In this document: piece by piece, positions 24,688-33,515 of the stretch
Position numbering within the stretch: the stretch's first letter is position 1
How the letters are laid out: the number at the start of each line of letters is the position of its first letter
Source of the DNA: Nocardioides jiangxiensis
Lineage (GTDB): Bacteria > Actinomycetota > Actinomycetes > Propionibacteriales > Nocardioidaceae
DNA length: 64,000 bases
NCBI RefSeq assembly: GCF_030580915.1
Contig: NZ_JAUQTA010000001.1
Location: 1,612,001 to 1,676,000, forward strand
Direction: 5' to 3'
Notes under the pieces: model-generated
The model's database searches: none
Seen by the model: the letters and a program-made list of their open reading frames with translations, nothing else
What the model was told of the DNA's origin: nothing
Made by a program: the position numbers and the translations under genes

Positions 24688-25245
24688 TCAGCCCACGACG
24701 CCGAGCGCGCGCAACGCCATCTCGCGCAGGGTCGACCGCATCGCGTCGTCGGGGAGCAGGGCACTGTGCGGGGTGGAGTTCAGCAGCCCGAACGCCGCGT
24801 GGACCCGTGCGCGTGCCTCGACCGGCTTGAGAGTCGGCTGCGTGCCCCGGAGCTGCCTCGCCCAGAGCTCGACGTACTTCCGCTGGACGGAACGGACCTG
24901 CTCGCGTGCGTCGTCGGGCAGCGAGGACCAGTCGCGGTCCTGGACCACGATGAGTGCGCGGTGCCGCAGCGCGAAGTCGATGTGCCAGTCGACGAGGCGG
25001 CTGATCGCCTCGTGCGGGGTCGCGGCGTCGCGGGAGCGCGAGCGGCCCACGCGCAGCAACTCGTCGCTGGTGCCGACGAGCATCTCGGCGAGCATCGCCT
25101 CCTTGGAGGCGAAGTGCTTGTAGAGGGCGGGCCCGCTGGTGCCGCAGGCCTTGCCGAGCTCGGCGACCGAGACGCCGTGGTAGCCGCGGCGCGCGAAGAG
25201 GGTCGCCGCGATCTGCAGGATCTCGTCGCGTCGGGTGCCGGCCAT
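24688..25245 (-). CDS. TetR family regulator of the adjacent acyl-CoA carboxylase operon
   Basis: A 185-residue repressor with N-terminal helix-turn-helix VAELGKACGTSGPALYKHFA and a C-terminal ligand-binding domain of the type found in regulators next to acyl-CoA genes. It is divergent from the carboxylase genes; the 48-base gap between them holds an 18-bp palindrome, so it likely represses both itself and the carboxylase operon. The effector is probably an acyl-CoA intermediate (inference). Start ATG 25245 gives the usual short N-terminal arm. Confidence 0.87.
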   Translation of the reverse strand: MAGTRRDEILQIAATLFARRGYHGVSVAELGKACGTSGPALYKHFASKEAMLAEMLVGTSDELLRVGRSRSRDAATPHEAISRLVDWHIDFALRHRALIVVQDRDWSSLPDDAREQVRSVQRKYVELWARQLRGTQPTLKPVEARARVHAAFGLLNSTPHSALLPDDAMRSTLREMALRALGVVG

Positions 25246-25268
25246 GGCGACAGGGTAGTGGTCGAGAA

Positions 25269-25286
25269 GGTTAATGATCGCTAACC
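25269..25286. promoter_or_regulatory. Candidate TetR operator between regulator and carboxylase genes
   Basis: GGTTAATGATCGCTAACC is an 18-bp palindrome with 14 matching positions (GGTTA / TAACC outer arms around GATC). It lies eight bases before the carboxylase GTG and 24 bases from the regulator ATG, so binding would block both transcripts. Confidence 0.6.
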
Positions 25287-25293
25287 TGACGGA

Positions 25294-26874
25294 GTGACGA
25301 CCTCTCCCACCCTCCGTGAGCTGACGGCTGAGCTGCGCGAGCGCCTGGCCGCCGTCCGCGCCGGCGGTGCCGGTGGCTCCGCGTCCGCGCGGGCCAGGCA
25401 CACCGAGCGCGGCAAGCTGCTGGTCCGTGAGCGCGTCGAGCGGCTGCTCGACCCCGGCAGCCCGTTCCTCGAGCTCAGCCCGCTGGCCGCCGACGGCGTC
25501 TACGACTTCGAGGCGGGCAGCGCCGGCATCGTCACCGGCATCGGACGCGTCTCCGGCCGGCTGTGCGTGGTCATCGCCAACGACGCCACGGTCAAGGGCG
25601 GCACCTACTACCCGATGACGGTGAAGAAGCACCTGCGCGCGCAGGCCGTCTCCGCGCAGAACCACCTGCCGGCGATCGCCCTGGTCGACTCGGGTGGCGG
25701 CTTCCTCCCGATGCAGGACGAGATCTTCCCGGACCGTGAGCACTTCGGCCGGATCTTCTTCAACCAGGCCAACGCGAGCGCGCGTGGCATCCCGCAGATC
25801 GCTGCGGTCATGGGTTCCTGCACCGCGGGTGGCGCCTACATCCCGGCGATGTCCGACGAGACCGTCATCGTCCGCAACCAGGGCACGATCTTCCTCGGTG
25901 GCCCGCCGCTGGTGAAGGCCGCGACCGGCGAGGTGGTGACCGCGGAGGAGCTCGGTGGCGGTGACGTCCACGCCCGCACCTCGGGTGTCGCAGACCACCT
26001 GGCCGAGGACGACGAGCACGCACTCGACATCCTGCGCGAGATCGTCGCGACCTTCCCCCAGCGCGCCGGCGGCGTGCCGACGCCGTGGGACGTCGAACCC
26101 GTCGAGGAACCTCTCCTCGACCCCGAGACCCTCTACGACGTCGTGCCGACCGACACCCGCCAGCCGTACGACGTGCGCGAGGTGATCCGGCGGATCGTCG
26201 ACGGCAGCCGCTTCCAGGAGTTCAAGAAGCTCTACGGCGAGACGCTCGTCTGCGGCTTCGCCCACATCCACGGCCACCCGGTCGGCATCGTCGCCAACAA
26301 CGGCATCCTCTTCTCCGAGTCGAGCCTCAAGGGGGCGCACTTCATCGAGCTCTGCAACCAGCGCCGGATCCCGCTGCTCTTCCTCCAGAACATCACCGGC
26401 TTCATGGTGGGCAAGGAGTACGAGAACCGTGGCATCGCGCGGGACGGCGCGAAGCTGGTCACGGCCGTCGCCTGCTCGACGGTGCCGAAGTTCACCGTCG
26501 TCATCGGCGGCTCCTTCGGCGCGGGCAACTACGGCATGTGTGGGCGCGCCTACGACCCGCGCTTCCTGTGGATGTGGCCGAACGCGCGCATCTCCGTGAT
26601 GGGTGGGGAGCAGGCCGCATCGGTCCTCGCCACCGTGAAGCGCGACGGCATCGAGGCCGCCGGCAACGCCTGGAGCAGTGAGGACGAGGAGGCCTTCAAG
26701 GCCCCCATCCGCGCGATGTACGACGAGCAGGGCTCGGCGTACTACTCGACCGCACGCCTGTGGGACGACGGCGTCATCGACCCGGCCGACACGCGCCGCG
26801 TGCTCGGCATCGCGCTGGAGGCGGCCTCGCACGCCCCGGTCGAGGCACCCTCCTACGGCGTCTTCCGAATGTGA
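25294..26874 (+). CDS. accD1: Acyl-CoA carboxylase carboxyltransferase subunit (methylcrotonyl-CoA type)
   Basis: A 526-residue biotin-dependent carboxyltransferase. Features that point to methylcrotonyl-CoA carboxylase are [28 protein letters not shown] and [15 protein letters not shown], plus the C-terminal [18 protein letters not shown] oxyanion region. The step converts 3-methylcrotonyl-CoA to 3-methylglutaconyl-CoA in leucine breakdown; propionyl- or geranyl-CoA cannot be excluded. The GTG start lies just after the TetR operator. It is followed after 11 bases by the biotin carboxylase gene, forming the two-subunit enzyme. Confidence 0.9.
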   Translation: MTTSPTLRELTAELRERLAAVRAGGAGGSASARARHTERGKLLVRERVERLLDPGSPFLELSPLAADGVYDFEAGSAGIVTGIGRVSGRLCVVIANDATVKGGTYYPMTVKKHLRAQAVSAQNHLPAIALVDSGGGFLPMQDEIFPDREHFGRIFFNQANASARGIPQIAAVMGSCTAGGAYIPAMSDETVIVRNQGTIFLGGPPLVKAATGEVVTAEELGGGDVHARTSGVADHLAEDDEHALDILREIVATFPQRAGGVPTPWDVEPVEEPLLDPETLYDVVPTDTRQPYDVREVIRRIVDGSRFQEFKKLYGETLVCGFAHIHGHPVGIVANNGILFSESSLKGAHFIELCNQRRIPLLFLQNITGFMVGKEYENRGIARDGAKLVTAVACSTVPKFTVVIGGSFGAGNYGMCGRAYDPRFLWMWPNARISVMGGEQAASVLATVKRDGIEAAGNAWSSEDEEAFKAPIRAMYDEQGSAYYSTARLWDDGVIDPADTRRVLGIALEAASHAPVEAPSYGVFRM

Positions 26875-26885
26875 GCCCGAACCCC

Positions 26886-28805
26886 ATGCACTCTCTCCTC
26901 ATCGCCAACCGCGGCGAGATCGCCCGCCGCGTGATCCGCACCGCTCGCGCCCAGGGCATCCGGACGATCGCGGTCTTCACCGAGGCGGACCGCGACGCCC
27001 TGCACGTGCACGAGGCGGACCTCGCCGTGCAGGTGCCGGGCTACCTCGACATCGCGTCGATCGTCGCCGCGGCCACCGACAACGCGGACCCGTCCTCCAC
27101 AGGCGTCCACCCGGGGTACGGCTTCCTCTCCGAGAACGCCGCGTTCGCCCGCGCCGTCGAGGAGGCCGGCCTCGTCTGGGTCGGCCCCCAGCCGCAGGTC
27201 ATCGACGCGATGGGCCGCAAGGACCGTGCCCGCGCGATCGCCGAGGCTGCCGGCGTACCGGTGGTGCCGCGGGGCGAGGACGCAGCCACGGCGGAGCCCG
27301 ACCAGGAGTGGGGCCCGGTCCTGGTGAAGGCGGCCGCGGGTGGCGGCGGCAAGGGCATGCGGGTCGTGCGCCGTGCGGACGAGCTCCCGGCGGCGATGGA
27401 GGCCGCGGCTCGGGAGGCCGCCAAGGCGTTCGGCGACGACACCCTCCTCATCGAGAAGTACGTCGAGCGCGGCCGCCACATCGAGGTCCAGGTCTTCGGT
27501 GACACCCGCGGCAACGTCGTCCACCTCTTCGAGCGCGACTGCTCTCCGCAGCGCCGGCACCAGAAGGTCCTCGAGGAGGCACCCGCGCCGACGCTCACCG
27601 AGGCCCAGCGGACCCTCGTCACGACCAGCGCCGTCGCCCTCGCGCGGCAGGTGGGCTACCAGGGGGCCGGCACGGTCGAGTTCCTGCTCGACGCGGCCAG
27701 CGGAGCGGCGTACTTCCTGGAGATGAACACGCGCCTCCAGGTCGAGCACCCGGTGACCGAGGAGGTGGTCCGGGTCCGCGGTGAGCGCCTCGACCTGGTC
27801 GCCCTGCAGCTCCGGATCGCCGACGGCGAGCCGCTCGGGTTCACGCAGGACGACGTGACCGTCGAGGGCCACGCCATCGAGGCCCGGGTGTACGCCGAGG
27901 ACGCCTGGGGCGGCTTCCTCCCGCAGGCCGGCACCGCGACTTACGTCAGCTGGCCCGGCACGAGGCCCGTCTCGGCACGAGGCTCGTCTCGGCGCGGCAC
28001 GAGCCCCGTCTCGGCGCGGCACGAGCCCCGTCTCGGCGCCTCGGGCGAGGGGGCACGGGTGCGTGTCGACCACGCCCTCGCGTCGGGGCAGGTCGTCGGC
28101 ACGGGCTTCGACCCGATGCTCGGCAAGGTCATCGCCGTGGGCACGGACCGCGAGGAGGCCCGCCGGACCCTCGTGGCGGCCCTCGACGACACGGTGGTCC
28201 TCGGGCTGACCACCAACACCGGCTTCCTGCGGCACCTCGCCGCGTCCGACGCCTTCCGCGACGCCGAGGTCGACACGGCCTGGCTCGACCGCACCGAGCT
28301 CGCGCGGCCCGATGACACCCGCGCCCGCCTCGCCGCGGGATGGGCCGCCCAGCGCGCCGAGGCCGAGCGCTACCCGAGCGCGCTGCGCCCCGACGGGTGG
28401 CGCGACGGCGGTCCCGCGGCTCCCGTCGTCCGGCACGGGGTCGAGGTGCCCTCCCGTGACCCGCACCTGCCGGCGTGCGTCCGGCTGGGGCGCGACCGTG
28501 ACGAGGTCGTGCTGGAGGGCGAGCGGTTCGTCCTCGAGCACCCTGGTGCCGACCGTGACCACGCGGTCGCGGCTGGCGGTGACGTGCTCGCGCCGATGCC
28601 CGGCACCGTGCTCGCCGTCCGGGTGGAGGTGGGCCAGCAGGTGGCGAGGGGCGACGTCCTGGGCGTGCTCGAGGCGATGAAGATGGAGCTCAGCCTGACC
28701 GCGCCGTTCGACGGGACCGTGACGGAGGTCGCGGCGACACCCGGCGCGCAGGTCGCCCTCGGGGCCCGGCTCTTCGAGGTGGTTGGGGCAGAATCCACGG
28801 CATGA
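26886..28805 (+). CDS. accA1: Biotin carboxylase/BCCP alpha subunit of acyl-CoA carboxylase, with in-frame repeat insertion
   Basis: This 639-residue subunit carboxylates its own biotin with ATP and bicarbonate. The biotin carboxylase domain (1-445) begins LLIANRGEIARRVIRTA, with the ATP-grasp loop AAAGGGGKGMR and the EMNTRLQVEHPVTE active-site segment; the C-terminal BCCP domain has EAMKME with biotinyl Lys599. Residues 358-383 (GTRPVSARGSSRRGTSPV and beyond) are extra relative to the family and come from a tandem DNA repeat (27957-28034) inserted between FLPQAGTATYVSWP and GEGARVRVD, a surface loop. The frame is intact, so the enzyme is probably functional. Confidence 0.9.
   Translation: MHSLLIANRGEIARRVIRTARAQGIRTIAVFTEADRDALHVHEADLAVQVPGYLDIASIVAAATDNADPSSTGVHPGYGFLSENAAFARAVEEAGLVWVGPQPQVIDAMGRKDRARAIAEAAGVPVVPRGEDAATAEPDQEWGPVLVKAAAGGGGKGMRVVRRADELPAAMEAAAREAAKAFGDDTLLIEKYVERGRHIEVQVFGDTRGNVVHLFERDCSPQRRHQKVLEEAPAPTLTEAQRTLVTTSAVALARQVGYQGAGTVEFLLDAASGAAYFLEMNTRLQVEHPVTEEVVRVRGERLDLVALQLRIADGEPLGFTQDDVTVEGHAIEARVYAEDAWGGFLPQAGTATYVSWPGTRPVSARGSSRRGTSPVSARHEPRLGASGEGARVRVDHALASGQVVGTGFDPMLGKVIAVGTDREEARRTLVAALDDTVVLGLTTNTGFLRHLAASDAFRDAEVDTAWLDRTELARPDDTRARLAAGWAAQRAEAERYPSALRPDGWRDGGPAAPVVRHGVEVPSRDPHLPACVRLGRDRDEVVLEGERFVLEHPGADRDHAVAAGGDVLAPMPGTVLAVRVEVGQQVARGDVLGVLEAMKMELSLTAPFDGTVTEVAATPGAQVALGARLFEVVGAESTA
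27957..28034 (+). repeat. Four-copy GC-rich tandem repeat inside the biotin carboxylase gene
   Basis: Four adjacent units share GGCACGAGSCYCGTCTC: 27957-27973 and 27974-27990 (17 bp each), 27991-28012 and 28013-28034 (22 bp each, with extra GGCGC). The core ACGAGGCTCGT of unit two is palindromic. The total, 78 bp, is a multiple of three although neither unit length is, so the host frame survives and successive units are read in different frames. I saw no other copy in the window. Confidence 0.85.
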
Positions 28806-28824
28806 CACCGCGGGGACCACGGCG

Positions 28825-29757
28825 ATGAGCGAGACCCCTCAGGCGTACGTCGCCCGGCTCGCCGCCGAGGCCGGCCACGGCGACCCGTCGACCGTCGACC
28901 GCCTCGTCACCCGGGTCGTGGCGGCGTCGGTGCCGGGCCGCGGCACCGAGTACAGCGCCCCGCTGCGGCTGGCGTCCGGGCTGCTCGCCGACCTGCTGCT
29001 CGAGCGCGATCCCGGCCCTGTCGAGCCCGCTGCCGCACCGTGGCCGCGCTTCCGCAGGAAGGGTGTGCTGGTCCTCGGCCCCCACGGTGCGGTCCGGGCG
29101 ACCAGGCGCGCCAACGGCCTCGGGGCTGCGCCGCCGCGCCCCGATCGGGTCGTGGTGCTCGGCCTGCCCCTCGACGAGGCGCTCGCCGATGTCTGGTCGG
29201 GCCACGTCTGGCAGGGCGAGAACCGCACCTGGGGCGGCATGACGTCCAGCCTGGCTGCCCGTGACCGGATCCCGCCCCGGGCCGACGCCACGGCGATCGC
29301 GCGCCGCTGGTCGCGGGTCGTCGGCCGGGACCGCGTCCACCTCGTGACGCGCCCCGGCACCCTCGAGGGCATCACGCGCACGCCGTTCCGGGTCGTGCAC
29401 CCCCCGGTCACCGCGGCCGCGACCGAGCTGGTCCGGGCGACCAGCTCGACCCTCGGGATCCTGACCGACGCCTCCACGCACGCCCGGGTCCTGGACCGTG
29501 TGCTCCGGCCGATGCTCGAGGGTGACGCAGGGCCGCGTCCGCGGGTCCAGCCGACCCTCCTGCCGTGGCTCGACCGGCGTGCTCAGGCGATGGCGCGCCG
29601 TGCCCTCGCGGGTGGCTACGCTCTCCACGGCGATGCCGCCGACCTCGCCCCGCGCAGGACCGGCAGCGTCACCTGGCCCGGCTCCGCCGACGCCCAGGCG
29701 GCGACCCTCGCTGTCGCCGTCCGCACCCTGCTTGCCATCTGTGAGGAGACACCGTGA
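28825..29757 (+). CDS. Sulfotransferase-like protein lacking the PAPS loop
   Basis: A 310-residue cytoplasmic protein without a named family that I recognise. Its C-terminal half resembles the following sulfotransferase: RRWSRVVGRDRVHLVTRPG aligns with GRWAADLPPEQVTLITVPG, and AGGYALHGDAADLAP with ERGYRVVGDLADLTP. The N-terminal PKTGTSYLQ phosphosulfate-binding loop has no counterpart, so catalysis is doubtful. The stop overlaps the sulfotransferase GTG (GTGA), giving tight coupling. It may be a regulatory or partner subunit, or a diverged paralogue with another role. Start ATG 28825 follows the biotin carboxylase gene by 19 bases. Confidence 0.6.
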   Translation: MSETPQAYVARLAAEAGHGDPSTVDRLVTRVVAASVPGRGTEYSAPLRLASGLLADLLLERDPGPVEPAAAPWPRFRRKGVLVLGPHGAVRATRRANGLGAAPPRPDRVVVLGLPLDEALADVWSGHVWQGENRTWGGMTSSLAARDRIPPRADATAIARRWSRVVGRDRVHLVTRPGTLEGITRTPFRVVHPPVTAAATELVRATSSTLGILTDASTHARVLDRVLRPMLEGDAGPRPRVQPTLLPWLDRRAQAMARRALAGGYALHGDAADLAPRRTGSVTWPGSADAQAATLAVAVRTLLAICEETP

Positions 29758-30956
29758 CCAAGGGGCCGATCTACCTCCACGTCGGTACGCCGAAGACCGG
29801 CACGTCGTACCTCCAGGACGTGCTCTTCGGCAACCGTGACCGGCTCGCCTCGCAGGGCCTGCTCTACCCCGCCGAGCGCTTCGACGGCCAGTTCCTCGCC
29901 GCCCTCGACCTGATGCGCCTGCCCTGGGGCGGCATCGAGAAGGAGGCCGTCGGCGCCTGGGACGCGCTGGCGCGGCGGGTCCGGGAGTGGGACGGCCCGG
30001 TCATCATCAGCCACGAGATCCTGGCCACCGCCAAGCCGGCCGACGTGTCCCGCGCCCTCGCCTCGCTCGGCCACCCCGAGCGGGAGGTCCGGGTCCTCGT
30101 CTCCGCGCGCGACCTGGCCCGTCAGATCCCCGCGGAGTGGCAGGAGAACATCAAGCACCGCCGGGGCATCCGCTACGGCCGGTTCCTCGAGCAGATCCAG
30201 GACCCCGAGCGCCCCGGCCGGATCGCGCCGTGGTTCTGGGACGCCCAGGACCTGCCGGCGATCCTCGGACGCTGGGCGGCCGACCTGCCGCCCGAGCAGG
30301 TCACGCTGATCACCGTGCCCGGACCGGGGGCGCCCCGCGACCTGCTCTGGCAGCGGTTCGTCGAGGCCTTCGGGCTCGCCGACTACAAGTTCGAGCTCTT
30401 CACCGAGCGCGCGAACCCGTCGATGGGCGTCCCCGAGACGGCCCTCCTGCGCCGCCTCAACAGGGCGGCCACCAAGGTGGTCCCGCCGTCGCACTACCGG
30501 GTCCTGGTCCGGGAGCTGCTGGCGCACCGCACCCTCGCCCTGCGCACCGAGTCGCCCCGGCTCGGCGTTCCCCCCGAGGTCTGGGCCTGGGCGGACGCGC
30601 TGGCCCGCGACTGGGTCGCGACCCTGCAGGAGCGGGGCTACCGCGTGGTCGGCGACCTCGCCGACCTGACCCCGGCCCCCGCGAAGACGGAGTACGCCGA
30701 CCCGGACCGCCCGCGGGAGCGCCAGGTCGCCAACGCCGCGGTGGAGGCGCTGACCGCCGTGCTGGTCGAGGCGTCCCGGCTCCGCGAGGTCGAGGCCGAG
30801 CTGCGCGCGGAGCTCGCCGAGGCGCGCGCGGCGCTGCACAAGGCCGAGCTGCCGTTCAAGGAGCGCACCAAGGTGCGGGCCTACACCTTCGCCAGCAAGC
30901 GGGCCTGGGGCCGCCGCGCGATCGAGCGCTACAAGCGGAGCCAGGGCTCCGCCTGA
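29754..30956 (+). CDS. Sulfotransferase family protein
   Basis: A 400-residue P-loop sulfotransferase that would move sulfate from PAPS to an alcohol or amine on a lipid, sugar or small molecule. The 5'-phosphosulfate loop HVGTPKTGTSYLQDVL lies at residues 9-24 and the 3'-phosphate region contains VLVSARDLARQIPAEWQ. The last 65 residues form a charged coiled coil (EVEAELRAELAEARAAL) followed by a basic tail, possibly for membrane or partner contact. GTG start overlaps the preceding stop. The acceptor is unknown; secreted sulfatases are encoded 16 kb away. Confidence 0.85.
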   Translation: MTKGPIYLHVGTPKTGTSYLQDVLFGNRDRLASQGLLYPAERFDGQFLAALDLMRLPWGGIEKEAVGAWDALARRVREWDGPVIISHEILATAKPADVSRALASLGHPEREVRVLVSARDLARQIPAEWQENIKHRRGIRYGRFLEQIQDPERPGRIAPWFWDAQDLPAILGRWAADLPPEQVTLITVPGPGAPRDLLWQRFVEAFGLADYKFELFTERANPSMGVPETALLRRLNRAATKVVPPSHYRVLVRELLAHRTLALRTESPRLGVPPEVWAWADALARDWVATLQERGYRVVGDLADLTPAPAKTEYADPDRPRERQVANAAVEALTAVLVEASRLREVEAELRAELAEARAALHKAELPFKERTKVRAYTFASKRAWGRRAIERYKRSQGSA

Positions 30957-30977
30957 CCCTCGACCCGGCCGCGGTCG

Positions 30978-31664
30978 TCAGGGGGCCAGCGTCGCGCCGC
31001 GCGCGAACTCCCGTGCGGCGTAGCGGCCCAGCTGCCACGTGGCGAAGCCGTCTGCGGTCAGTCCGACGACGCCGCCGAGCACGGGGACACGCTTGCCGAC
31101 CGTCGTCGCGAGACGGCGGCCGGCCACGCGCGTGATCAGCTCGGTGGCGATCTCGAGGCTGAGCGCCGCCTCCAGCTCGGGCTTGAAGCTCGGCCCCGTC
31201 GCCAGCTCGTACGGCGTGCCGGGCAGCTGCTTCTTCTTCACGGCCTTCCTGATCGCGTCCTCGCCCAGGAGCGCGGTGACGACGGCGCGGCGTACCTTGA
31301 CGTCGTTGAGGTCGTGGCCGTGCACGTGCGCGATCTCGGCGATCATCCGCACCTGGATCAGGGTGAGCCCGGTGATGTTGGCGGGAACCGCCGCGATCGC
31401 CGTCATCAGCCCGCCGATGTTGGTGACGAAGCCCTGCGCACTCGCATAGGCGACGTGCACCCGGACGATGTCCTTCGCGGCGGCGACGGCGTCACCCTGC
31501 TCGTCGGCCAGCTGCTTCTCGGCCGCGCGCACAGCCGGGCGCAGCGGTCCCACTCCGGTGATCGCCTTGTCCATCGCCTCGCGGACGAAGTTGTGCGTCA
31601 CGTTCGGCACGAGCTTCTGCACGCGCGGGGCGAGCCGGCGGCCGACGATGCTTCCGAGTCCCAT
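30978..31664 (-). CDS. EcsC family protein
   Basis: A 228-residue protein with the EcsC-domain pattern: a helical N-terminus, the Gly/Ala/Ile-rich membrane-associating stretch NIGGLMTAIAAVPANITGLTLIQVRMIAEIAHVHG, and a late Gly-rich hydrophobic region RVPVLGGVVGLTADGFATWQLG. EcsC proteins are peripheral or membrane proteins of unclear function, sometimes linked to transport. It is transcribed divergently from aat, with a 48-base gap, and converges on the sulfotransferase gene. Confidence 0.82.
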   Translation of the reverse strand: MGLGSIVGRRLAPRVQKLVPNVTHNFVREAMDKAITGVGPLRPAVRAAEKQLADEQGDAVAAAKDIVRVHVAYASAQGFVTNIGGLMTAIAAVPANITGLTLIQVRMIAEIAHVHGHDLNDVKVRRAVVTALLGEDAIRKAVKKKQLPGTPYELATGPSFKPELEAALSLEIATELITRVAGRRLATTVGKRVPVLGGVVGLTADGFATWQLGRYAAREFARGATLAP

Positions 31665-31712
31665 GGCGGGGATGGTACGTGGCCCGCCCTAAGGATGCGG
31701 GAGCATCTACGT

Positions 31713-32408
31713 GTGACGAGTCCGGTCGAGCCTCCGCGGTCCCCGTGGCACTTCCCCGACCCAGCGCGCGAGCCCGACTGGGCCGACGACGACCTGGTGG
31801 CGATCGGCGCCGACCTCGCGCCCGGCACCCTGCTCGCGGCGTACCGCTCGGGGCTCTTCCCGATGCCGCTGGACGAGGACGACCCGATGGGCTGGTTCTC
31901 GCCGCAGCAGCGTGGCGTGCTGCCCCTCGACGGCCTGCGGGTGACGTCGTCGCTGCGGAAGTCCTGCCGGCACTTCGAGATCCGGGTGGACACGGCGTTC
32001 GAGGAGGTCATGCGGGCGTGCGGTGACCCGGACCGGGAGGGCTTCTGGATCACCGACGAGTTCATCGCGGCGTACACCGCGCTGCACGAGCTCGGCTGGG
32101 CGCACTCGGTGGAGGCATGGCGCGACGGCGAGCTCGCCGGCGGGCTCTACGGCGTGGCGATCGGGGGGCTCTTCGCCGGGGAGTCGATGTTCCACAGACA
32201 GCGCGACGCCTCCAAGGTGGCGCTGGTCGGCCTCGTGGACCTGCTCACCGCCGCCGGCGCCGATCCGTACGCCGACCAGCGGCTGCTCGACGTGCAGTGG
32301 CGCACCGACCACCTCGCGACGCTCGGTGTCGTCGAGGTCCCGCGGGCGACGTACCTCCGGCGCCTGCGGCAGGCCCTGAAACTGCCGCTGCCGGCCGCCC
32401 TCGGGTGA
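31713..32408 (+). CDS. aat: Leucyl/phenylalanyl-tRNA-protein transferase
   Basis: Aat adds Leu or Phe from charged tRNA to N-terminal Lys/Arg of proteins, creating N-degrons for ClpS/ClpAP. The 231-residue sequence shows family motifs FPDPxxA, GLLAIGxDL-like DDDLVAIGADLAPGTLLAAYRSGLFPM, GWFSPQQRGVLPLD, GFWITDEFIAAY, and HSVEAWRDGELAGGLYGVAIGGLFAGESMF. GTG 31713 is preferred since GGGAG lies eight bases upstream; ATG 31695 would add six residues. Confidence 0.94.
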   Translation: MTSPVEPPRSPWHFPDPAREPDWADDDLVAIGADLAPGTLLAAYRSGLFPMPLDEDDPMGWFSPQQRGVLPLDGLRVTSSLRKSCRHFEIRVDTAFEEVMRACGDPDREGFWITDEFIAAYTALHELGWAHSVEAWRDGELAGGLYGVAIGGLFAGESMFHRQRDASKVALVGLVDLLTAAGADPYADQRLLDVQWRTDHLATLGVVEVPRATYLRRLRQALKLPLPAALG

Positions 32409-32435
32409 GGACGACCGGCAGCGGGGTGGCTCTGG

Positions 32436-33062
32436 TCAGCCGCGGAAGACCTTCGGGCCGAAGCGCAGGTCGTAGCTGAGGCCGGCGGTCTGGGCGTCGT
32501 CGATGTAGGAGAGCTCGGAGCCGTTCGGAGCCTCCGTCGTGCCCTCGACGGTCTGGCCCCACATGTAGCCCTGGCCGGCCTGGATCCAGCGGGGACGCGA
32601 GAGGCAGCCGCGGGGGATCTTCACGTCGATGATGTTGCGCGAGTACGACACCGTCGTGCTGATGCCACCACACTTCACCATGTCGCCGTTCGGGCGGATC
32701 ATGAAGGCGTCGCTGCCCATCTCGGGGTCGTGGAAGACGATGACGTGGCGGGTCAGCTTCTCGTTGGTCCGCACGGTCGCGAAGAGCGCGCCGCCCTCCG
32801 GGAGGCCGCTCAGCTCGCGGTAGGAGGTGCGCAGCTCGACGTTGTGCGCGTGGTGCTGCACGGTCGAGCGGATGGCGTCACCCTCCTTGATGGAGGAGTC
32901 GACGGCGTCGGTGCACTCGTAGGTGGTGGCGTCGCAGGTCTCGACGGTGACGTCGCCGGCCTTGTCGTAGTAGGTGTAGCCGCCGGCGTGGGCCGGTGCC
33001 GCGAGGCCGAGGGCGAGGACCGGCGTGCCGGCGAGGGCGCCGAGGCGCGCGAGGATCTTCAT
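32436..33062 (-). CDS. Secreted protein of unknown function
   Basis: A 208-residue exported protein: signal peptide LGALAGTPVLALGLAAPAHA, then a mature domain rich in Tyr/Asp/Thr beginning GGYTYYDKAGDVTVETC. Two early cysteines (VETCDATTYEC) and two later ones (VKCGG, PRGCLS) probably form disulfides. Repeated strand-like segments suggest a beta-sandwich. Similar small secreted proteins are frequent in Nocardioides, but I cannot name a family. AGGAG is five bases before the ATG at 33062. No operon partner. Confidence 0.75.
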   Translation of the reverse strand: MKILARLGALAGTPVLALGLAAPAHAGGYTYYDKAGDVTVETCDATTYECTDAVDSSIKEGDAIRSTVQHHAHNVELRTSYRELSGLPEGGALFATVRTNEKLTRHVIVFHDPEMGSDAFMIRPNGDMVKCGGISTTVSYSRNIIDVKIPRGCLSRPRWIQAGQGYMWGQTVEGTTEAPNGSELSYIDDAQTAGLSYDLRFGPKVFRG

Positions 33063-33146
33063 GGTGCTCCTGTCCGAGGGAAGTCGGCTCATCCTCGCGG
33101 CCCGAGGCCCGTCCTGTCCGGCCTTTGGCTCAATTGGTTGGTTGCT

Positions 33147-33476
33147 TCACGCAACAAAGGGCGAGTTGCCGGTCTCGCTCACCATCGGCCGCCCGGCAGC
33201 CTCCCAGTCGAGCATGCCGCCGTCGAGGTTGACCACGTCGAGTCCCTGGCGCTGCAGCCACATGACCGCCTGTGCCGAGCGGCCACCGACCTTGCACACC
33301 ACGAGGGTCTGGCCGTCCGGCAGCTCGCCGAACCGGACCGGCAGCGTGCCGAGGGGCACGTGCAGGGCGCCCTCGATGTGGCCGTGGGCCCACTCCTCCG
33401 GCTCGCGTACGTCGAGGACGTGCAGGCCCTCGGGGAGCGGGTGGGGGACCTGGTCGATGGAGACGGTGGGGATCAT
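33147..33476 (-). CDS. Single-domain rhodanese-like protein
   Basis: A 109-residue cytoplasmic sulfur-transfer protein. The active-site loop is VVCKVGGRSAQ (Cys-x-x-Gly-x-Arg-Ser), and the family fingerprints LDVREPEEWAHGHIEGALHVPL and LDGGMLDWEAAGRP are present. It should carry persulfide from thiosulfate or another donor; the partner is unknown. ATG 33476 is preferred over ATG 33485 by ribosome-site spacing. It is divergent from the Fpg glycosylase gene with a 39-base gap. Confidence 0.92.
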   Translation of the reverse strand: MIPTVSIDQVPHPLPEGLHVLDVREPEEWAHGHIEGALHVPLGTLPVRFGELPDGQTLVVCKVGGRSAQAVMWLQRQGLDVVNLDGGMLDWEAAGRPMVSETGNSPFVA

Positions 33477-33503
33477 GCGACCCATCCTGCCCGGTACCGC
33501 TCC

Positions 33504-33509
33504 TATGCT
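33504..33509 (+). promoter_or_regulatory. -10 hexamer, leaderless promoter of the Fpg/Nei gene
   Basis: TATGCT ends six bases before the ATG at 33516. Confidence 0.5.
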
Positions 33510-33515
33510 CGACCC

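Noticed and set aside
27957..28034. CRISPR array
   Set aside because: Units are directly adjacent without spacers and lie inside a coding gene.
33141..33155. GTTGC-TTCAC-GCAAC as a second Nur box
   Set aside because: Arms and spacing do not match TTGCAA-N5-TTGCAA, and it overlaps the end of the rhodanese gene.
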